A stretch of DNA of 64,000 nt from an uncultured Eubacteriales bacterium (GCA_934796165.1 CAKVOU010000003.1:76232-140231), one strand, 5' to 3'; positions 35,464 through 43,849 are shown, counted from the first letter of the stretch. The notes: generated by a model not told the origin, from the sequence alone. A program made the numbers and translations.

Positions 35464-35623
35464 ACCTGTACTCCTGCCAACCGACTGCCTCGGCAGAATG
35501 TTTTTTGTTTGGTCCGCAACCGCCCGGGAAGACCGTCTTTCACCCGGAAAACGCCCGCCAACTGCCCGGACGCGTCCGAAAGCCGGTCGCCGTGATGACG
35601 CGGCAGACCTCACATCTGTATAC

Positions 35624-35652
35624 AGGATACCACATCCGCCGCCGAAAGTCAA
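35624..35652 (-). promoter_or_regulatory. Promoter of the pyr operon
   Basis: TTGACT (35647-35652) and TATCCT (35624-35629) are 17 bp apart on the minus strand, giving a leader of roughly 300 nt before pyrC. The -35 element overlaps an arm of the inverted repeat at 35633-35673. Confidence 0.7.
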
Positions 35653-35673
35653 GAGGGTTTCGGGCGGCGGATG
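35633..35673. repeat. Inverted repeat overlapping the pyr promoter
   Basis: Arms CATCCGCCGCCGAAA (35633-35647) and its complement with one bulged base (35658-35673) flank a 10-base loop. It lies after the alpha/beta hydrolase gene and over the spacer and -35 of the pyr promoter, so it could be an upstream terminator stem or a DNA-binding site. There is no T run. Confidence 0.5.
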
Positions 35674-35787
35674 CGGTTTCTTTGATTTTTCTATGAAAAC
35701 GACAAATTCCGTCCGGGGATCCGCGCGGTTTTGTACGCTCGTTCACAAAATACCGGGCAACGAGAGAAACAGACATCGCCATGCCGT

Positions 35788-36684
35788 TTATTCCAAAAAT
35801 CCGAGCACGTCCTCCCAGATCTTCTCCTTGCCGATCTCATTGAGCAATTCGTGCCGCAGTCCGGAATACAGGCGTGACCCGACGTCGGTGTACCCCCGCG
35901 CGCGGAGGAACGCGACCAGCGCGTCAAACTTTTTCCGGTTTCCGATCACGGGGTCCTCTTCCCCGGCAATGAGCAGAAGCGGGAGCGACGGGTTCTTCAC
36001 CTGCCATGCACTCTTGCGGAAGGCTTCCCGCATGAGGCGGTAAAGGTTGAGAAAGCCGTTGTCCGTGAAAACATAGCCGCAAAGCTCATCCTCCCCGTAT
36101 GCGGCGAGCACCTCCGGGTTGGAGCAGACCCACGCGTTTTCCGCTTCTCCGCGGTTCGTGTAGGTGCCGAAGGTCAGACGGTTGAGAAACGAACTCCGGT
36201 GGTTCATGCCGAAAAAGCACGCGTTGAGCTTCGCCAGAGCAATCCCGACGGGCGCGAGTTTATTTTCGGTCGGAGGACCGCAGAGCACCGCCTTCGCCAC
36301 CGCATCATCGTGGCTTTGGAGGAACACCCGCGCGACCAGCGTTCCCATGCTGTGGGAAAAAAGCAGGATCGGCAGGCCCGGATACCGTTCGTGCGCCCAC
36401 CGGTTGACCTGATACAGGTCTTCCGCAATGTCCGCGGGGCGTTCGGTGTAAAAGTAACCGAGGTCGCCCTTGCCCTTCACGCTCGCGCCGTGCCCTCTGT
36501 GGTCGTGGATGACGGTCACATAGCCGTGTGCCGAAAGATATTCCATAAACGGGAAATAGCGTTCCTTGTGCTCCGCCATGCCGTGGGAAAGCTGTACGAT
36601 TCCCCGCGGCTCCCCTGCGGGGGCGAGCCAGGCAACCTCAAGCGACAAGCCGTCGCGGGCGGAAGTAAGACGGGAAAGTTCCAT
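35788..36684 (-). CDS. Alpha/beta hydrolase, monoacylglycerol lipase-like
   Basis: This 298-residue serine hydrolase is of the hydrolase_4 (serine aminopeptidase S33/MGL) type. QLSHGMAEHKERY is the oxyanion region, DHRGHGAS a family marker, and the nucleophile is in FSHSMGT. The Asp is probably in GEEDPVIG and the His in LRHELLNE. It likely acts on monoacylglycerols or lysophospholipids in the cytoplasm; there is no signal peptide. Its promoter lies at 36755-36783 and it is monocistronic. Confidence 0.87.
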   Translation of the reverse strand: MELSRLTSARDGLSLEVAWLAPAGEPRGIVQLSHGMAEHKERYFPFMEYLSAHGYVTVIHDHRGHGASVKGKGDLGYFYTERPADIAEDLYQVNRWAHERYPGLPILLFSHSMGTLVARVFLQSHDDAVAKAVLCGPPTENKLAPVGIALAKLNACFFGMNHRSSFLNRLTFGTYTNRGEAENAWVCSNPEVLAAYGEDELCGYVFTDNGFLNLYRLMREAFRKSAWQVKNPSLPLLLIAGEEDPVIGNRKKFDALVAFLRARGYTDVGSRLYSGLRHELLNEIGKEKIWEDVLGFLE

Positions 36685-36754
36685 TTCTGCCTCCTTTGTT
36701 TGTGTTTCTATGGCAAAGCGCGGGTCATCGTACCGCGCTGCCGCTTCTGTTTCC

Positions 36755-36783
36755 AGTATACCACAGCGCGGGACGTTTTACAA
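36755..36783 (-). promoter_or_regulatory. Promoter of the alpha/beta hydrolase gene
   Basis: TTGTAA (36778-36783) and TATACT (36755-36760) are 17 bp apart on the minus strand, about 70 bp upstream of the start. Confidence 0.65.
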
Positions 36784-36806
36784 GGGCGGGAGGGGAACCG
36801 GGCGGC

Positions 36807-37460
36807 TCATTTTCCTGCCAGGGCAACCCGCAGCCGATGACCGGCGCTGCGCACCGCCGCATCTTCCTCCGATGTTTTCCACACATCAAGGAACCGCATG
36901 ACTTTGCTTTTATCCGGAATACACCTCTCTTCTGCAAGGTCCGAAAGACCGTTCAGAATCGCGCAGCGGTTCCGGTAACCGCACCGGGGATACATTCCAA
37001 ACAATGCGGAAAAGCCATCGGCACCGAGCGTGCAAAGCGAAAGCAGAATCTGGATCTTCACAAAAGCAGTCTCTTCCGCGGCAAGCCGATCCTCAAGAAA
37101 CCGGATCGCCTCCATGCGGCACTGCTCCGGCGCCGCCTCGCCAAGACTCCGCATGGCATACGCCCGCACCAGAGAATACTCTGAATCCGCCTTTTCCATC
37201 AGTGCCCGGAACACCCGCTCCGAACAGAACAGGCACAGGGAATCCGCCGCTTCCGCCTGCACGAGAAGCGACCTGTCCTGCAAAAGAATCAGCAGATTCC
37301 GTTCCGTCCGCTCACCAGGTTCCCGCAAAGCGGTTTCTTCTGCATACCGGACACGTTCTTCCACCGTGGTCAACCTGTACAGTTGCCGTCTGAATCCGGT
37401 ATCCTCCGTTCCATCTGTCGGGAACAACTCAAGCAGTGATTCAATGGATCGGTCTTTCAT
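36807..37460 (-). CDS. HEAT-repeat-like helical protein of unknown function
   Basis: This 217-residue, predominantly alpha-helical protein has repeated helix pairs such as LVQAEAADSLCLF, LVRAYAMRSLGEAA and FVKIQILLSLCTLG. These resemble HEAT or armadillo repeats used as protein-binding scaffolds. No catalytic motif or membrane segment is evident. It follows the HExxH gene by 42 bp on the same strand and probably shares its transcript, suggesting a two-gene unit. I do not recognise a named family. Confidence 0.55.
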   Translation of the reverse strand: MKDRSIESLLELFPTDGTEDTGFRRQLYRLTTVEERVRYAEETALREPGERTERNLLILLQDRSLLVQAEAADSLCLFCSERVFRALMEKADSEYSLVRAYAMRSLGEAAPEQCRMEAIRFLEDRLAAEETAFVKIQILLSLCTLGADGFSALFGMYPRCGYRNRCAILNGLSDLAEERCIPDKSKVMRFLDVWKTSEEDAAVRSAGHRLRVALAGK

Positions 37461-37502
37461 TGTTTCTCCTTCCCCGTTTGGTCAGGTATATACCGGGAAG
37501 CA

Positions 37503-37982
37503 CTATGGATGCTCCCTTGTCCCGGCATATGCCCTTAAAATGGTGTCTGCGCATCGGCTTGCCTGCCTCTCCTCTTTCTCTTTCGGGTCGTTTGTTGCCC
37601 TGACCCATTGAAAATAGTGCGTCAGTTCATGCGCAATTGAACAAAGAATACCTGCAAGCGCATTATCCTTTCCGTGTTTATTACAAGCCAAAAGATAATT
37701 CCCTTTTGAAACCCGGATACGGGGATACTCCATTCTGTCATACGGTTCATAAAAAATCGCGCTGACCCGTTCACCGTCTGACGCAACAATATACTCGGTG
37801 TTCTTGAGATACACCGTCACCCGGATGGGAAAAGCGTATTGCTCTCTTAACCAGTGACAAAACTCCTTGCAGGCGCGCTTTACTTCGTCGTCCACCAAAG
37901 AATCAATTTTTAAATAGAGTCCCGATTTCACATCTTTGTCCGAATAAAAATGGGGGACGTGAGGCTTCAACCATATCGCCAT
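37503..37982 (-). CDS. HExxH-motif protein, putative zinc metallopeptidase
   Basis: This 159-residue protein contains IAHELTHYFQW, a clear HExxH zinc motif on a helix. Further on lies EKEERQASRCADTIL, which may give the third ligand as in ImmA-like or gluzincin-type proteins. The N-terminal half is beta-rich and unassigned. Start 37982 is chosen for GGAGGAAAAATT. There is no signal peptide, so it is probably cytoplasmic. The promoter lies at 38134-38162. The substrate is unknown; an SprT-like or antitoxin-cleaving role is only a possibility. Confidence 0.6.
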   Translation of the reverse strand: MAIWLKPHVPHFYSDKDVKSGLYLKIDSLVDDEVKRACKEFCHWLREQYAFPIRVTVYLKNTEYIVASDGERVSAIFYEPYDRMEYPRIRVSKGNYLLACNKHGKDNALAGILCSIAHELTHYFQWVRATNDPKEKEERQASRCADTILRAYAGTREHP

Positions 37983-38133
37983 AATTTTTCCTCCGGTTCT
38001 GCGTTTTGATCCGGTCAATGCTTCGGTAATGATGCCGTTCCGCGTGGCAGTCCGGTTCTTCCGGACGCATTCCCGCACGATAGATTAAGCAGGAATTCTT
38101 CTTTCCCGCTGACACTCTTTGCTTTTCAAATTC

Positions 38134-38162
38134 ATTGTATCAGCTTTACCGTAATATAGCAA
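38134..38162 (-). promoter_or_regulatory. Promoter of the HExxH-HEAT gene pair
   Basis: TTGCTA (38157-38162) and TACAAT (38134-38139) are 17 bp apart on the minus strand. Confidence 0.55.
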
Positions 38163-38229
38163 TGATTTCCCCATATATTTTCCAGGCAATTTGTATCAAC
38201 CCTCGGCGGGGATTTTAACTATACGCATT

Positions 38230-38244
38230 TTCTCACTGTGAGAA
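38230..38244. promoter_or_regulatory. 15-bp palindrome in an AT-rich spacer
   Basis: TTCTCAC-T-GTGAGAA has perfect 7-bp arms and is flanked by ATACGCA direct repeats at 38221-38227 and 38244-38250. It lies between the HExxH promoter and the tRNA-Ser terminator. The 38163-38281 stretch has no gene. It is an operator-like site without an obvious target. Confidence 0.35.
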
Positions 38245-38282
38245 TACGCAATATACAATGAAATAATTATGCATAAAATAAC

Positions 38283-38309
38283 AAAAAACCAGAGGTCATC
38301 CCTCTGGTT
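38283..38309 (-). terminator. Terminator of tRNA-Ser
   Basis: A perfect 9-bp stem (38287-38295 with 38301-38309) is followed by six T residues on the minus strand, directly after the tRNA 3' end. Confidence 0.88.
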
Positions 38310-38315
38310 CTATGC

Positions 38316-38405
38316 TGGCGGAGAAGGCGGGGATTGAACCCGCGCGCCGGTTACCCGACCTAACAGTTTAGCAAACTGCCCCCTTAACCACTTGGGTACT
38401 TCTCC
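38316..38405 (-). tRNA. tRNA-Ser (anticodon GCT)
   Basis: This 90-nt gene on the minus strand has acceptor arm GGAGAAG/CTTCTCC, an anticodon loop TTGCTAA giving GCT, a long type II variable arm, a T arm with GGTTCAATCCC and encoded CCA. The long variable arm confirms serine, reading AGC/AGU codons. Confidence 0.95.
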
Positions 38406-38440
38406 ACAGAAAACAGATGGCTCATTGAGCCACGCAAATT

Positions 38441-38469
38441 ATTATAACGGATTCCGGCGGCGTTGTCAA
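38441..38469 (-). promoter_or_regulatory. Consensus promoter of tRNA-Ser
   Basis: TTGACA (38464-38469) and TATAAT (38441-38446) are perfect and 17 bp apart on the minus strand, 35 bp before the tRNA. Confidence 0.9.
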
Positions 38470-38628
38470 GGGCTTTTTACAAAAACATCCGGGAAATCCG
38501 CGGAAAATACGCCCCGGGATCTCCGGTCCGCTTCCCGGTGCGGACGTCGGTACGGCGACGCGCACTGTCGCATCGCCGGTCTATCAAAGCCCCGCCTGCC
38601 GCGTGCGGCAGGCGGGGACAGGTTTCGG

Positions 38629-39558
38629 TTACTTTTTGCCGAACAGCTCTTTGATCCGGTCATCGGAGGCAGGAGCGTTTTCGTTCTTTCCCGCTTCGGG
38701 GACAGATTTTCCCGGATTTCCGTCCGTTTTTTCAACCGGCTTTTCAGCGGGCTTTTCCGTTGATTTCTCCGCAGACTTATCCGCAGACTTGTCCGCTTGT
38801 TTCTTTGCCGGCTGTTCTGCCGGTTTCCCCGCCGTTTTGTCCTTGGATCTTTCGGCGTTTTTTCCGGAATCCTTTTCGGCTTTGTCTCCGTCTGCAGCTC
38901 TGTCGGACTTCTCCGCCCGCGCCTGTTTGTCCACACCCGTTTCCGCAAATCCGTCAACAGGGACCGGTGCGCCGTCCGCGGGAACCACTGCCAGCGCCCT
39001 TTCCGCCTTGCGCGCACGGATGTGCATGAGAACATTGATCACAAAGCTGAGCACACCGTCGGTCATAAGCAGAATGTTTGTATACAGTCTGTAAAAGTCC
39101 TGCTTGTCCGCAAACGGGTTGATGATGACCAGAACATCCGCCGCGATGAGGAGCACCGCGATGATCAGCACGGGGATCCACGTCCGCCTCTTCATGCCGA
39201 TCAGCTGAATGGCATTCTGCACCTTGATGATGGAGGTCATGAGCATACAGACACCGAGCAGGACGAGGAGCAGGTCGCCGATCTTCGACGCGGCGATCAT
39301 CATGCAGACACCCGCGATGACGGCAAACGCGCCGAACGAGAATTCATAGGAATACAGGTCTCGGAACGATCCCTGCAGGAAATACCGCGCGATCATGACG
39401 GTACCGCTGACGATCACACAGGTCGCAAGCACGATGGCGACCACGCGCGGGTTGATGTCCGGAACAAACTGGAACAGAGCACCGATGAGAATGTAACAAA
39501 GCGGGAACACGATCAGAAACACCGAGTTCTGGAGTTGGGTACGAAACGGAGTTTTCAT
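38629..39558 (-). CDS. DUF308/HdeD-like membrane protein with long charged low-complexity tail
   Basis: This roughly 309-residue protein has about six hydrophobic segments in residues 1-175, in a hairpin pattern like HdeD/DUF308 proteins. It is followed by a tail of about 115 residues made almost only of Lys, Ala, Glu, Asp and Pro (for example KSAEKSTEKPAEKPVEKTDG), ending in DDRIKELFGKK. The family role is poorly known. The start is uncertain: ATG at 39558 (MKTPFRTQ) has AAGG eight bases upstream, and ATG at 39564 or TTG at 39615 would lengthen it. It follows gtrA in the same direction. A GC-rich hairpin at about 38588-38618 may end the transcript. Confidence 0.65.
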   Translation of the reverse strand: MKTPFRTQLQNSVFLIVFPLCYILIGALFQFVPDINPRVVAIVLATCVIVSGTVMIARYFLQGSFRDLYSYEFSFGAFAVIAGVCMMIAASKIGDLLLVLLGVCMLMTSIIKVQNAIQLIGMKRRTWIPVLIIAVLLIAADVLVIINPFADKQDFYRLYTNILLMTDGVLSFVINVLMHIRARKAERALAVVPADGAPVPVDGFAETGVDKQARAEKSDRAADGDKAEKDSGKNAERSKDKTAGKPAEQPAKKQADKSADKSAEKSTEKPAEKPVEKTDGNPGKSVPEAGKNENAPASDDRIKELFGKK

Positions 39559-39666
39559 CAGCATGACCTTGGCTTCCGGATTGTGGAAGCGTCCTTTCTT
39601 ATGATATTCCGACAATTTGTCCGACAGCCGACCGGCGGCAAGCCGCAGGCAGCCGGAGACTCACTG

Positions 39667-40185
39667 CTACTCCTCTTTTTTACGGCGGAAGACGAGCAGC
39701 TTGCTGAACACATAGTTGGCAATGACCACGATGACAGCGGCAACCGCTTTGGAAAGCAGCTCCGCAAGGTTACGGTTTTTCCCGAGGAGGAACACGGAGA
39801 TCATTCCGGGGAAAACCGCGCCGAGCGCAAGCGTTCCGCCGTAAGTGATTCCGTAATCGAGAAAGAAGGTGACAAGCCGGGAACCCGCAAAGGTTCCGAG
39901 CTGGCGGGTGGTGGACGCCGACGGATCCGCCGTGGTGAACACCCATTTCTTGTTGGTGAAGAACGCGAACAGCACGGCGGCAATCCACTGGATCACCTGT
40001 GCGGCGGTGTACAGAATGAGGTATCTTGCCGAGGTCGTTTCCTCCGCGGGAATACCGACCACTGCTCTGCCGCCGATCATGATTCCGTAATAAACGATCC
40101 AGCTGACAAGCGTCGTCAGCACGCCGAACACGAGATACAGAAGGATCTCACGGTGCGCCCGGCAGAAGGCTTTGAGCTTTTCCAC
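39667..40185 (-). CDS. GtrA family membrane protein
   Basis: This roughly 172-residue protein has four transmembrane segments. LLYLVFGVLTTLVSWIVYY and the C-terminal NYVFSKLLVF are typical of GtrA-like flippase or accessory proteins acting with lipid-linked sugar transfer. The GTG start at 40185 (VEKLKAF) is preferred because GAGG lies eight bases upstream; ATG at 40221 has AAAGG directly against it. No glycosyltransferase is adjacent. It lies between cysS and the DUF308-like gene. Confidence 0.8.
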   Translation of the reverse strand: MEKLKAFCRAHREILLYLVFGVLTTLVSWIVYYGIMIGGRAVVGIPAEETTSARYLILYTAAQVIQWIAAVLFAFFTNKKWVFTTADPSASTTRQLGTFAGSRLVTFFLDYGITYGGTLALGAVFPGMISVFLLGKNRNLAELLSKAVAAVIVVIANYVFSKLLVFRRKKEE

Positions 40186-40377
40186 AGTATTTTCCTCTGC
40201 CCCCGGGCAGACCGGGAGCATCCTTTCTTTGTTTGCATCGGGGACGCGGCAGCACGCGGCAAGAGTGACGATGATTACCGCAACGCCGCAGTTACATTGA
40301 CGTTCCTTTTGCGGTCATACCCGTCGGCGTTTCCGGACAGCCGGGCAATCCCGCGCGTTGGGTAGCGGGAACCCGGA

Positions 40378-41826
40378 TCAGCCACCGATACTCCATGTCG
40401 TCCCTTCTTTGGTATCGAGCAGGGTCACGCCCATTTGGGAAAGCTCCGCACGGATGCGGTCGGCTTCGGCGTAATTCTTTGCCTTTTTCGCCTCGGCACG
40501 GAGAGCGATCATGCTCTCCACCTTTTCGCGGAGCGCGGGATCGACGTCGGGAGCGGCGTTTTTTTCCTCCGCCTGCTTCTCTTCCGCAAGACGAAGCTCC
40601 GCCGCGCCTTCTATGAGCCCGAGGGACAGCACGCGGTCAAAATCCGCAATGAGAGCGAGCTTGGTCACGTCGTCCGTCTTTGCCTTGAGCACGTCGAACA
40701 CGGCGGTCACGGCAAGAGACGTATTGAGGTCGTTGTCCAGCGCGTCGGTGAACTGCTTTTTGTACTCCGCAAATACAACGGGATCGGTCTTCCCGTCGCC
40801 CGCCCTCAGAGCGGCGATCCGACGGAGCAGTTTTTCATATGCGCCTGCGGCGTTGTCGAGGTTTTCCCATGTAAATACGAGATTCTTTCTGTAATGCGAC
40901 TGGAGGCAGAAGTAGCGATAGGCAAGCGGGCGGTAGCCTTTTTCTTCCAGCAGGCTGACCGTGAGGAATTCGCCCTTGGACTTGGACATTTTGCCCGACG
41001 AGGTGTTGAGGTGATGCACGTGGAACCACCAGTTGCACCACTTGTGCCCCGTGTAAGACTCGGACTGCGCGATCTCGTTGGTGTGGTGCGGGAAGGCGTT
41101 GTCAATGCCGCCGCAGTGGATGTCCAGCCGCTCGCCGAGATATTTCAAGGCAATCGAGGAGCACTCAATGTGCCAGCCGGGATAGCCGACGCCCCACGGG
41201 GAGTCCCACTTGAGCGCCTGATCTTCAAACTTGGATTTGGTGAACCAGAGCACAAAGTCGTTCTTGTTGCGCTTGTTTCCGTCCGCCTCCACGCCCTCTC
41301 TCACGCCGACGGCGAGGTCCTCCTCGTTGAAATCGTTGAAGATATAGTACTGCTTCAGCTTGGACGTGTCGAAGTACACGTTTCCGCCTGCGCGGTACGC
41401 ATACCCGGTGTCCAGCAGTTTTTCGATGACGCGGATGAAATCCGCAATGCAGCCCGTCGCGGGCTGTACGATATCGGGACGCTTGATGTTCAGTTTTTCG
41501 CAGTCGGAAAAGAACGCGTCGGTGTAGAACTTCGCGATCTGCATGACGGTCTTGTGCTCTCTCTCGGCGCCCTTGAGCATCTTGTCCTCGCCCGTATCCG
41601 CGTCGGAGGTCAGGTGCCCCACGTCGGTGATGTTCATGACGCGGGTCACGTCGTACCCGAGGTAACGGAGATACTTTTCCAGCACGTCCTCCATGATATA
41701 GGTACGCAGATTGCCGATGTGCGCGTAGTGATAGACCGTCGGTCCGCAGGTGTACATGGACACCTTGCCCGGCGTATTCGGTACAAACTCATCGCGGCTT
41801 CTGGTCGCGGAATTATAAAGCAGCAT
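40378..41826 (-). CDS. cysS: Cysteinyl-tRNA synthetase
   Basis: This 482-residue class I synthetase charges tRNA-Cys. The N-terminal CGPTVYHYAHIGNLRTY holds the zinc Cys and the HIGH-like HIGN signature, and KMSKSKG is the KMSKS loop. WHIECSS and HHTNEIAQSES add zinc and active-site residues. The C-terminal anticodon-binding domain contains ALRAEAKKAKNYAEADRIRAEL. AAGGAA precedes the start. The promoter lies at 41889-41917. Confidence 0.97.
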   Translation of the reverse strand: MLLYNSATRSRDEFVPNTPGKVSMYTCGPTVYHYAHIGNLRTYIMEDVLEKYLRYLGYDVTRVMNITDVGHLTSDADTGEDKMLKGAEREHKTVMQIAKFYTDAFFSDCEKLNIKRPDIVQPATGCIADFIRVIEKLLDTGYAYRAGGNVYFDTSKLKQYYIFNDFNEEDLAVGVREGVEADGNKRNKNDFVLWFTKSKFEDQALKWDSPWGVGYPGWHIECSSIALKYLGERLDIHCGGIDNAFPHHTNEIAQSESYTGHKWCNWWFHVHHLNTSSGKMSKSKGEFLTVSLLEEKGYRPLAYRYFCLQSHYRKNLVFTWENLDNAAGAYEKLLRRIAALRAGDGKTDPVVFAEYKKQFTDALDNDLNTSLAVTAVFDVLKAKTDDVTKLALIADFDRVLSLGLIEGAAELRLAEEKQAEEKNAAPDVDPALREKVESMIALRAEAKKAKNYAEADRIRAELSQMGVTLLDTKEGTTWSIGG

Positions 41827-41888
41827 GACGGATTCCTTTCCTTATGGCAGAGGGAAGCGGGCAATTCTGCCGCGTCTTCCGAACATTC

Positions 41889-41917
41889 AGTATAGCATAT
41901 TCCGCGGAAATTGTCAA
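41889..41917 (-). promoter_or_regulatory. Promoter of cysS
   Basis: TTGACA (41912-41917) and TATACT (41889-41894) are 17 bp apart on the minus strand, about 65 bp upstream of the start. I see no T-box leader in this short gap. Confidence 0.85.
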
Positions 41918-41942
41918 TTCCGGCGCGGTATCCGGCGCGGTA

Positions 41943-42557
41943 TCAGCGGGAGGGGAATTTCTTTTTCGGTTTCCCCGTCCCGCGGTTTCCGGCAGGCTTT
42001 TTCTTTTTCACCGAAAACCCGAACGAGCCGAGCTTTTTACCGAGAGCAAAGTATTCGCCGTGGGAATATGCGAGCAGGTGTGCGCGTTCCATGTGCAGCT
42101 TGCCGCCGTCGTCGATGAGCGACGGGTCGATGTCCACCGCCGTGATATCGGCAAGGAACATATCGTGCGAGCCGAGCGGGATAACGTCGGTCACCCGGCA
42201 TTCGAGCGACACGGGTGCCTCGGCAAGCGTCGGGCAGGATACGGTGTTCGCCGCTTCCTTGTGCAGCCCGAATTTTGCGAACTTATCGACCTTTGCCCCG
42301 GTCAGCACGCCGCAGGCGTCGGTCACGCGCGCAAGCTCCGCAGTCGTCAGGTTGATGACGAATTCCCCGCTCTCGCGGATGAGATGATGGGAATATCTCG
42401 ACGGGCGCACCGAAATATAGGTTTTCGGCGGATCGCTGCAAAGGATCCCTGTCCATGCGACGGTCAGAATGCCCGGATGTTCCATGGTTCCCGTCGTGAC
42501 CAGCGTCGCGGGAACGGGGGCGAGCAGCGTGCCGCCCTTCCATTGTACTTTTGACAT
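41943..42557 (-). CDS. Flavin reductase-like FMN-binding split-barrel protein
   Basis: This 204-residue protein is of the flavoredoxin/flavin reductase family. LAPVPATLVTTGTMEHPGILTVAWTGILCSDPP is the typical FMN-binding start, and PSRYSHHLIRESGEFVINL follows. The last 25 residues are strongly basic (KKKKPAGNRGTGKPKKK), which is unusual for the family and may bind nucleic acid or anionic surfaces. Start 42557 has GGAAGG upstream. It has its own consensus promoter. Confidence 0.87.
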   Translation of the reverse strand: MSKVQWKGGTLLAPVPATLVTTGTMEHPGILTVAWTGILCSDPPKTYISVRPSRYSHHLIRESGEFVINLTTAELARVTDACGVLTGAKVDKFAKFGLHKEAANTVSCPTLAEAPVSLECRVTDVIPLGSHDMFLADITAVDIDPSLIDDGGKLHMERAHLLAYSHGEYFALGKKLGSFGFSVKKKKPAGNRGTGKPKKKFPSR

Positions 42558-42723
42558 TTGTTTTTCCTTCCCGATTTTGACTTCGGGCATCCGCGCCCGG
42601 CTTTTCCGTTTGAGCAGGAAACACTCTCTTTGTCCCTTAGAAATTCAGCTTTTTTTGCCTGCGGTCCCTCCTGCAAAGAAGGACCCCCGTCCATTTTCTG
42701 CTCCCCCGCGTCTATGATCTTTT

Positions 42724-42752
42724 ATTATAGCAAACTCCGTGCGGATTGTCAA
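42724..42752 (-). promoter_or_regulatory. Consensus promoter of the flavin reductase-like gene
   Basis: TTGACA (42747-42752) and TATAAT (42724-42729) are perfect and 17 bp apart on the minus strand, giving a leader of about 160 nt (42558-42717) in which I see no known riboswitch. Confidence 0.88.
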
Positions 42753-42778
42753 TCGTGGGTCGATAACGTTTTTCGGGC

Positions 42779-42814
42779 AAAAAACCCCGGTCGCCGCAAA
42801 TGCGGCGACCGGGG
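42779..42814 (-). terminator. Terminator after the membrane-anchored unknown
   Basis: A perfect 13-bp stem (42785-42797 with 42802-42814) is followed by six T residues on the minus strand. Confidence 0.9.
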
Positions 42815-42826
42815 AGCTTCCGATGC

Positions 42827-43708
42827 TCAGTCGGAAAAACGGACGGTTTTTGCGTATTCGATATACTGCTGCCGGAAACTTTCGGCGTTTTTCTCCTGTG
42901 TGACGAACTGCACCGTCCAGAACGCCTTGCCGGACTTGTAAAATACGGTGAAATAGTCGTAGGTCTTCCCGTCGGTGCCTTTGGAGCGATAATCCGTATA
43001 GGTCAGCCCGTTCCCGTGCTGAAGCGATGCGGCGGTAAATTTTGACTGGTTCGCCTCGATCACGATTTCACCGTAGTCGTCCAGCGACAACGCGGACACA
43101 CCGGGGCCGGCATCAAAGCCCTCGCGCAGAACCAGCACAAGCGTGTTTCCGGACTCGTAGCAGACCTGCTCACCCTCATAGGCAGCCTTTTTGAAGTCGC
43201 CCGTCAGCGTAACGGTCATCTCGCCGGTGACAAACTCTTTCGGTTGTGTCTTTGCGCGGTTGATCCCCCTTACGGCGCCGATCACCGTGCCAACCGCCGC
43301 ACCGACAAGAACTGCAATCAGGAGAATCATCAGCCCCTTCCGCTTGGCGCTCTTACGGTTGTCCGTTACCTCTGCACCGGTGTTTCCGTCAAAGCGGAAC
43401 GCGTTGCCGATCGCCGGGTTGAAATGGCATTTGCCGCTGAGCGAAAGGTCGCCCTCCCCTGCCGGGATCACATAAAAATCATTGCAAATCTCCCGGCTCA
43501 TCTTGTCAGCCGCGACGTACAGCCGTCTGTCCAGGTCGCTCTCCGGGATCTCAAAGCTCTTTTCTTCCCCGTTTTTGAGTTCTCCCAGCTTCCGGAGCGG
43601 ATGATTGTCGATCTCCAGATCCGTTCCGTTCGGATCCTCCAGATACACCTTCAGCTTTGCCGCGCAGCCGACAAAGGTTTTATTTCTCCTGATTGTCACT
43701 GTTTTCAT
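42827..43708 (-). CDS. Single-pass membrane protein of unknown function
   Basis: This 293-residue protein has an N-terminal cytoplasmic domain (about 1-115), one transmembrane segment (LMILLIAVLVGAAVGTVIGAV, about 127-147) and an extracytoplasmic C-terminal domain of about 145 residues. The N-terminal part opens with basic MKTVTIRRNKTFVGC and is rich in beta strands. I do not recognise either soluble domain. The promoter lies at 43761-43789 (TTGCAT-N17-TATACT). It is monocistronic, with a strong terminator after it. Confidence 0.6.
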   Translation of the reverse strand: MKTVTIRRNKTFVGCAAKLKVYLEDPNGTDLEIDNHPLRKLGELKNGEEKSFEIPESDLDRRLYVAADKMSREICNDFYVIPAGEGDLSLSGKCHFNPAIGNAFRFDGNTGAEVTDNRKSAKRKGLMILLIAVLVGAAVGTVIGAVRGINRAKTQPKEFVTGEMTVTLTGDFKKAAYEGEQVCYESGNTLVLVLREGFDAGPGVSALSLDDYGEIVIEANQSKFTAASLQHGNGLTYTDYRSKGTDGKTYDYFTVFYKSGKAFWTVQFVTQEKNAESFRQQYIEYAKTVRFSD

Positions 43709-43760
43709 AACGACATTCCCTTCTCATATGTATTTTTCATAAGGCAGTGGAACCATGCAC

Positions 43761-43789
43761 AGTATACCATATTCTGTAACAGGATGCAA
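43761..43789 (-). promoter_or_regulatory. Promoter of the single-pass membrane protein gene
   Basis: TTGCAT (43784-43789) and TATACT (43761-43766) are 17 bp apart on the minus strand. Confidence 0.6.
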
Positions 43790-43810
43790 GAGTTTCTGCT
43801 ATTTCCCGAC

Positions 43811-43842
43811 AAAAAATCGGGCGACCGAAGATCGGTCGCCCG
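43811..43842 (-). terminator. Terminator of the glycan-use operon
   Basis: A perfect 11-bp stem (43818-43828 with 43832-43842) followed by six T residues on the minus strand lies 8 bp after the last glycosidase stop. Confidence 0.9.
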
Positions 43843-43849
43843 GCTTGGG

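Noticed and set aside
35407..35623. A PyrR-binding RNA element in the pyr leader
   Set aside because: The conserved CAGAGAGG-like loop was not found; only the alternative stems are supported.
35320..35652. Extension of pyrC into its leader as extra N-terminal sequence
   Set aside because: It would place the promoter, attenuator and terminator inside the coding region, and MQMIFKDARIYE is a standard dihydroorotase start with an SD.
41827..41942. A T-box leader before cysS
   Set aside because: The distance from promoter to start is too short and no T-box sequence or specifier loop is seen.
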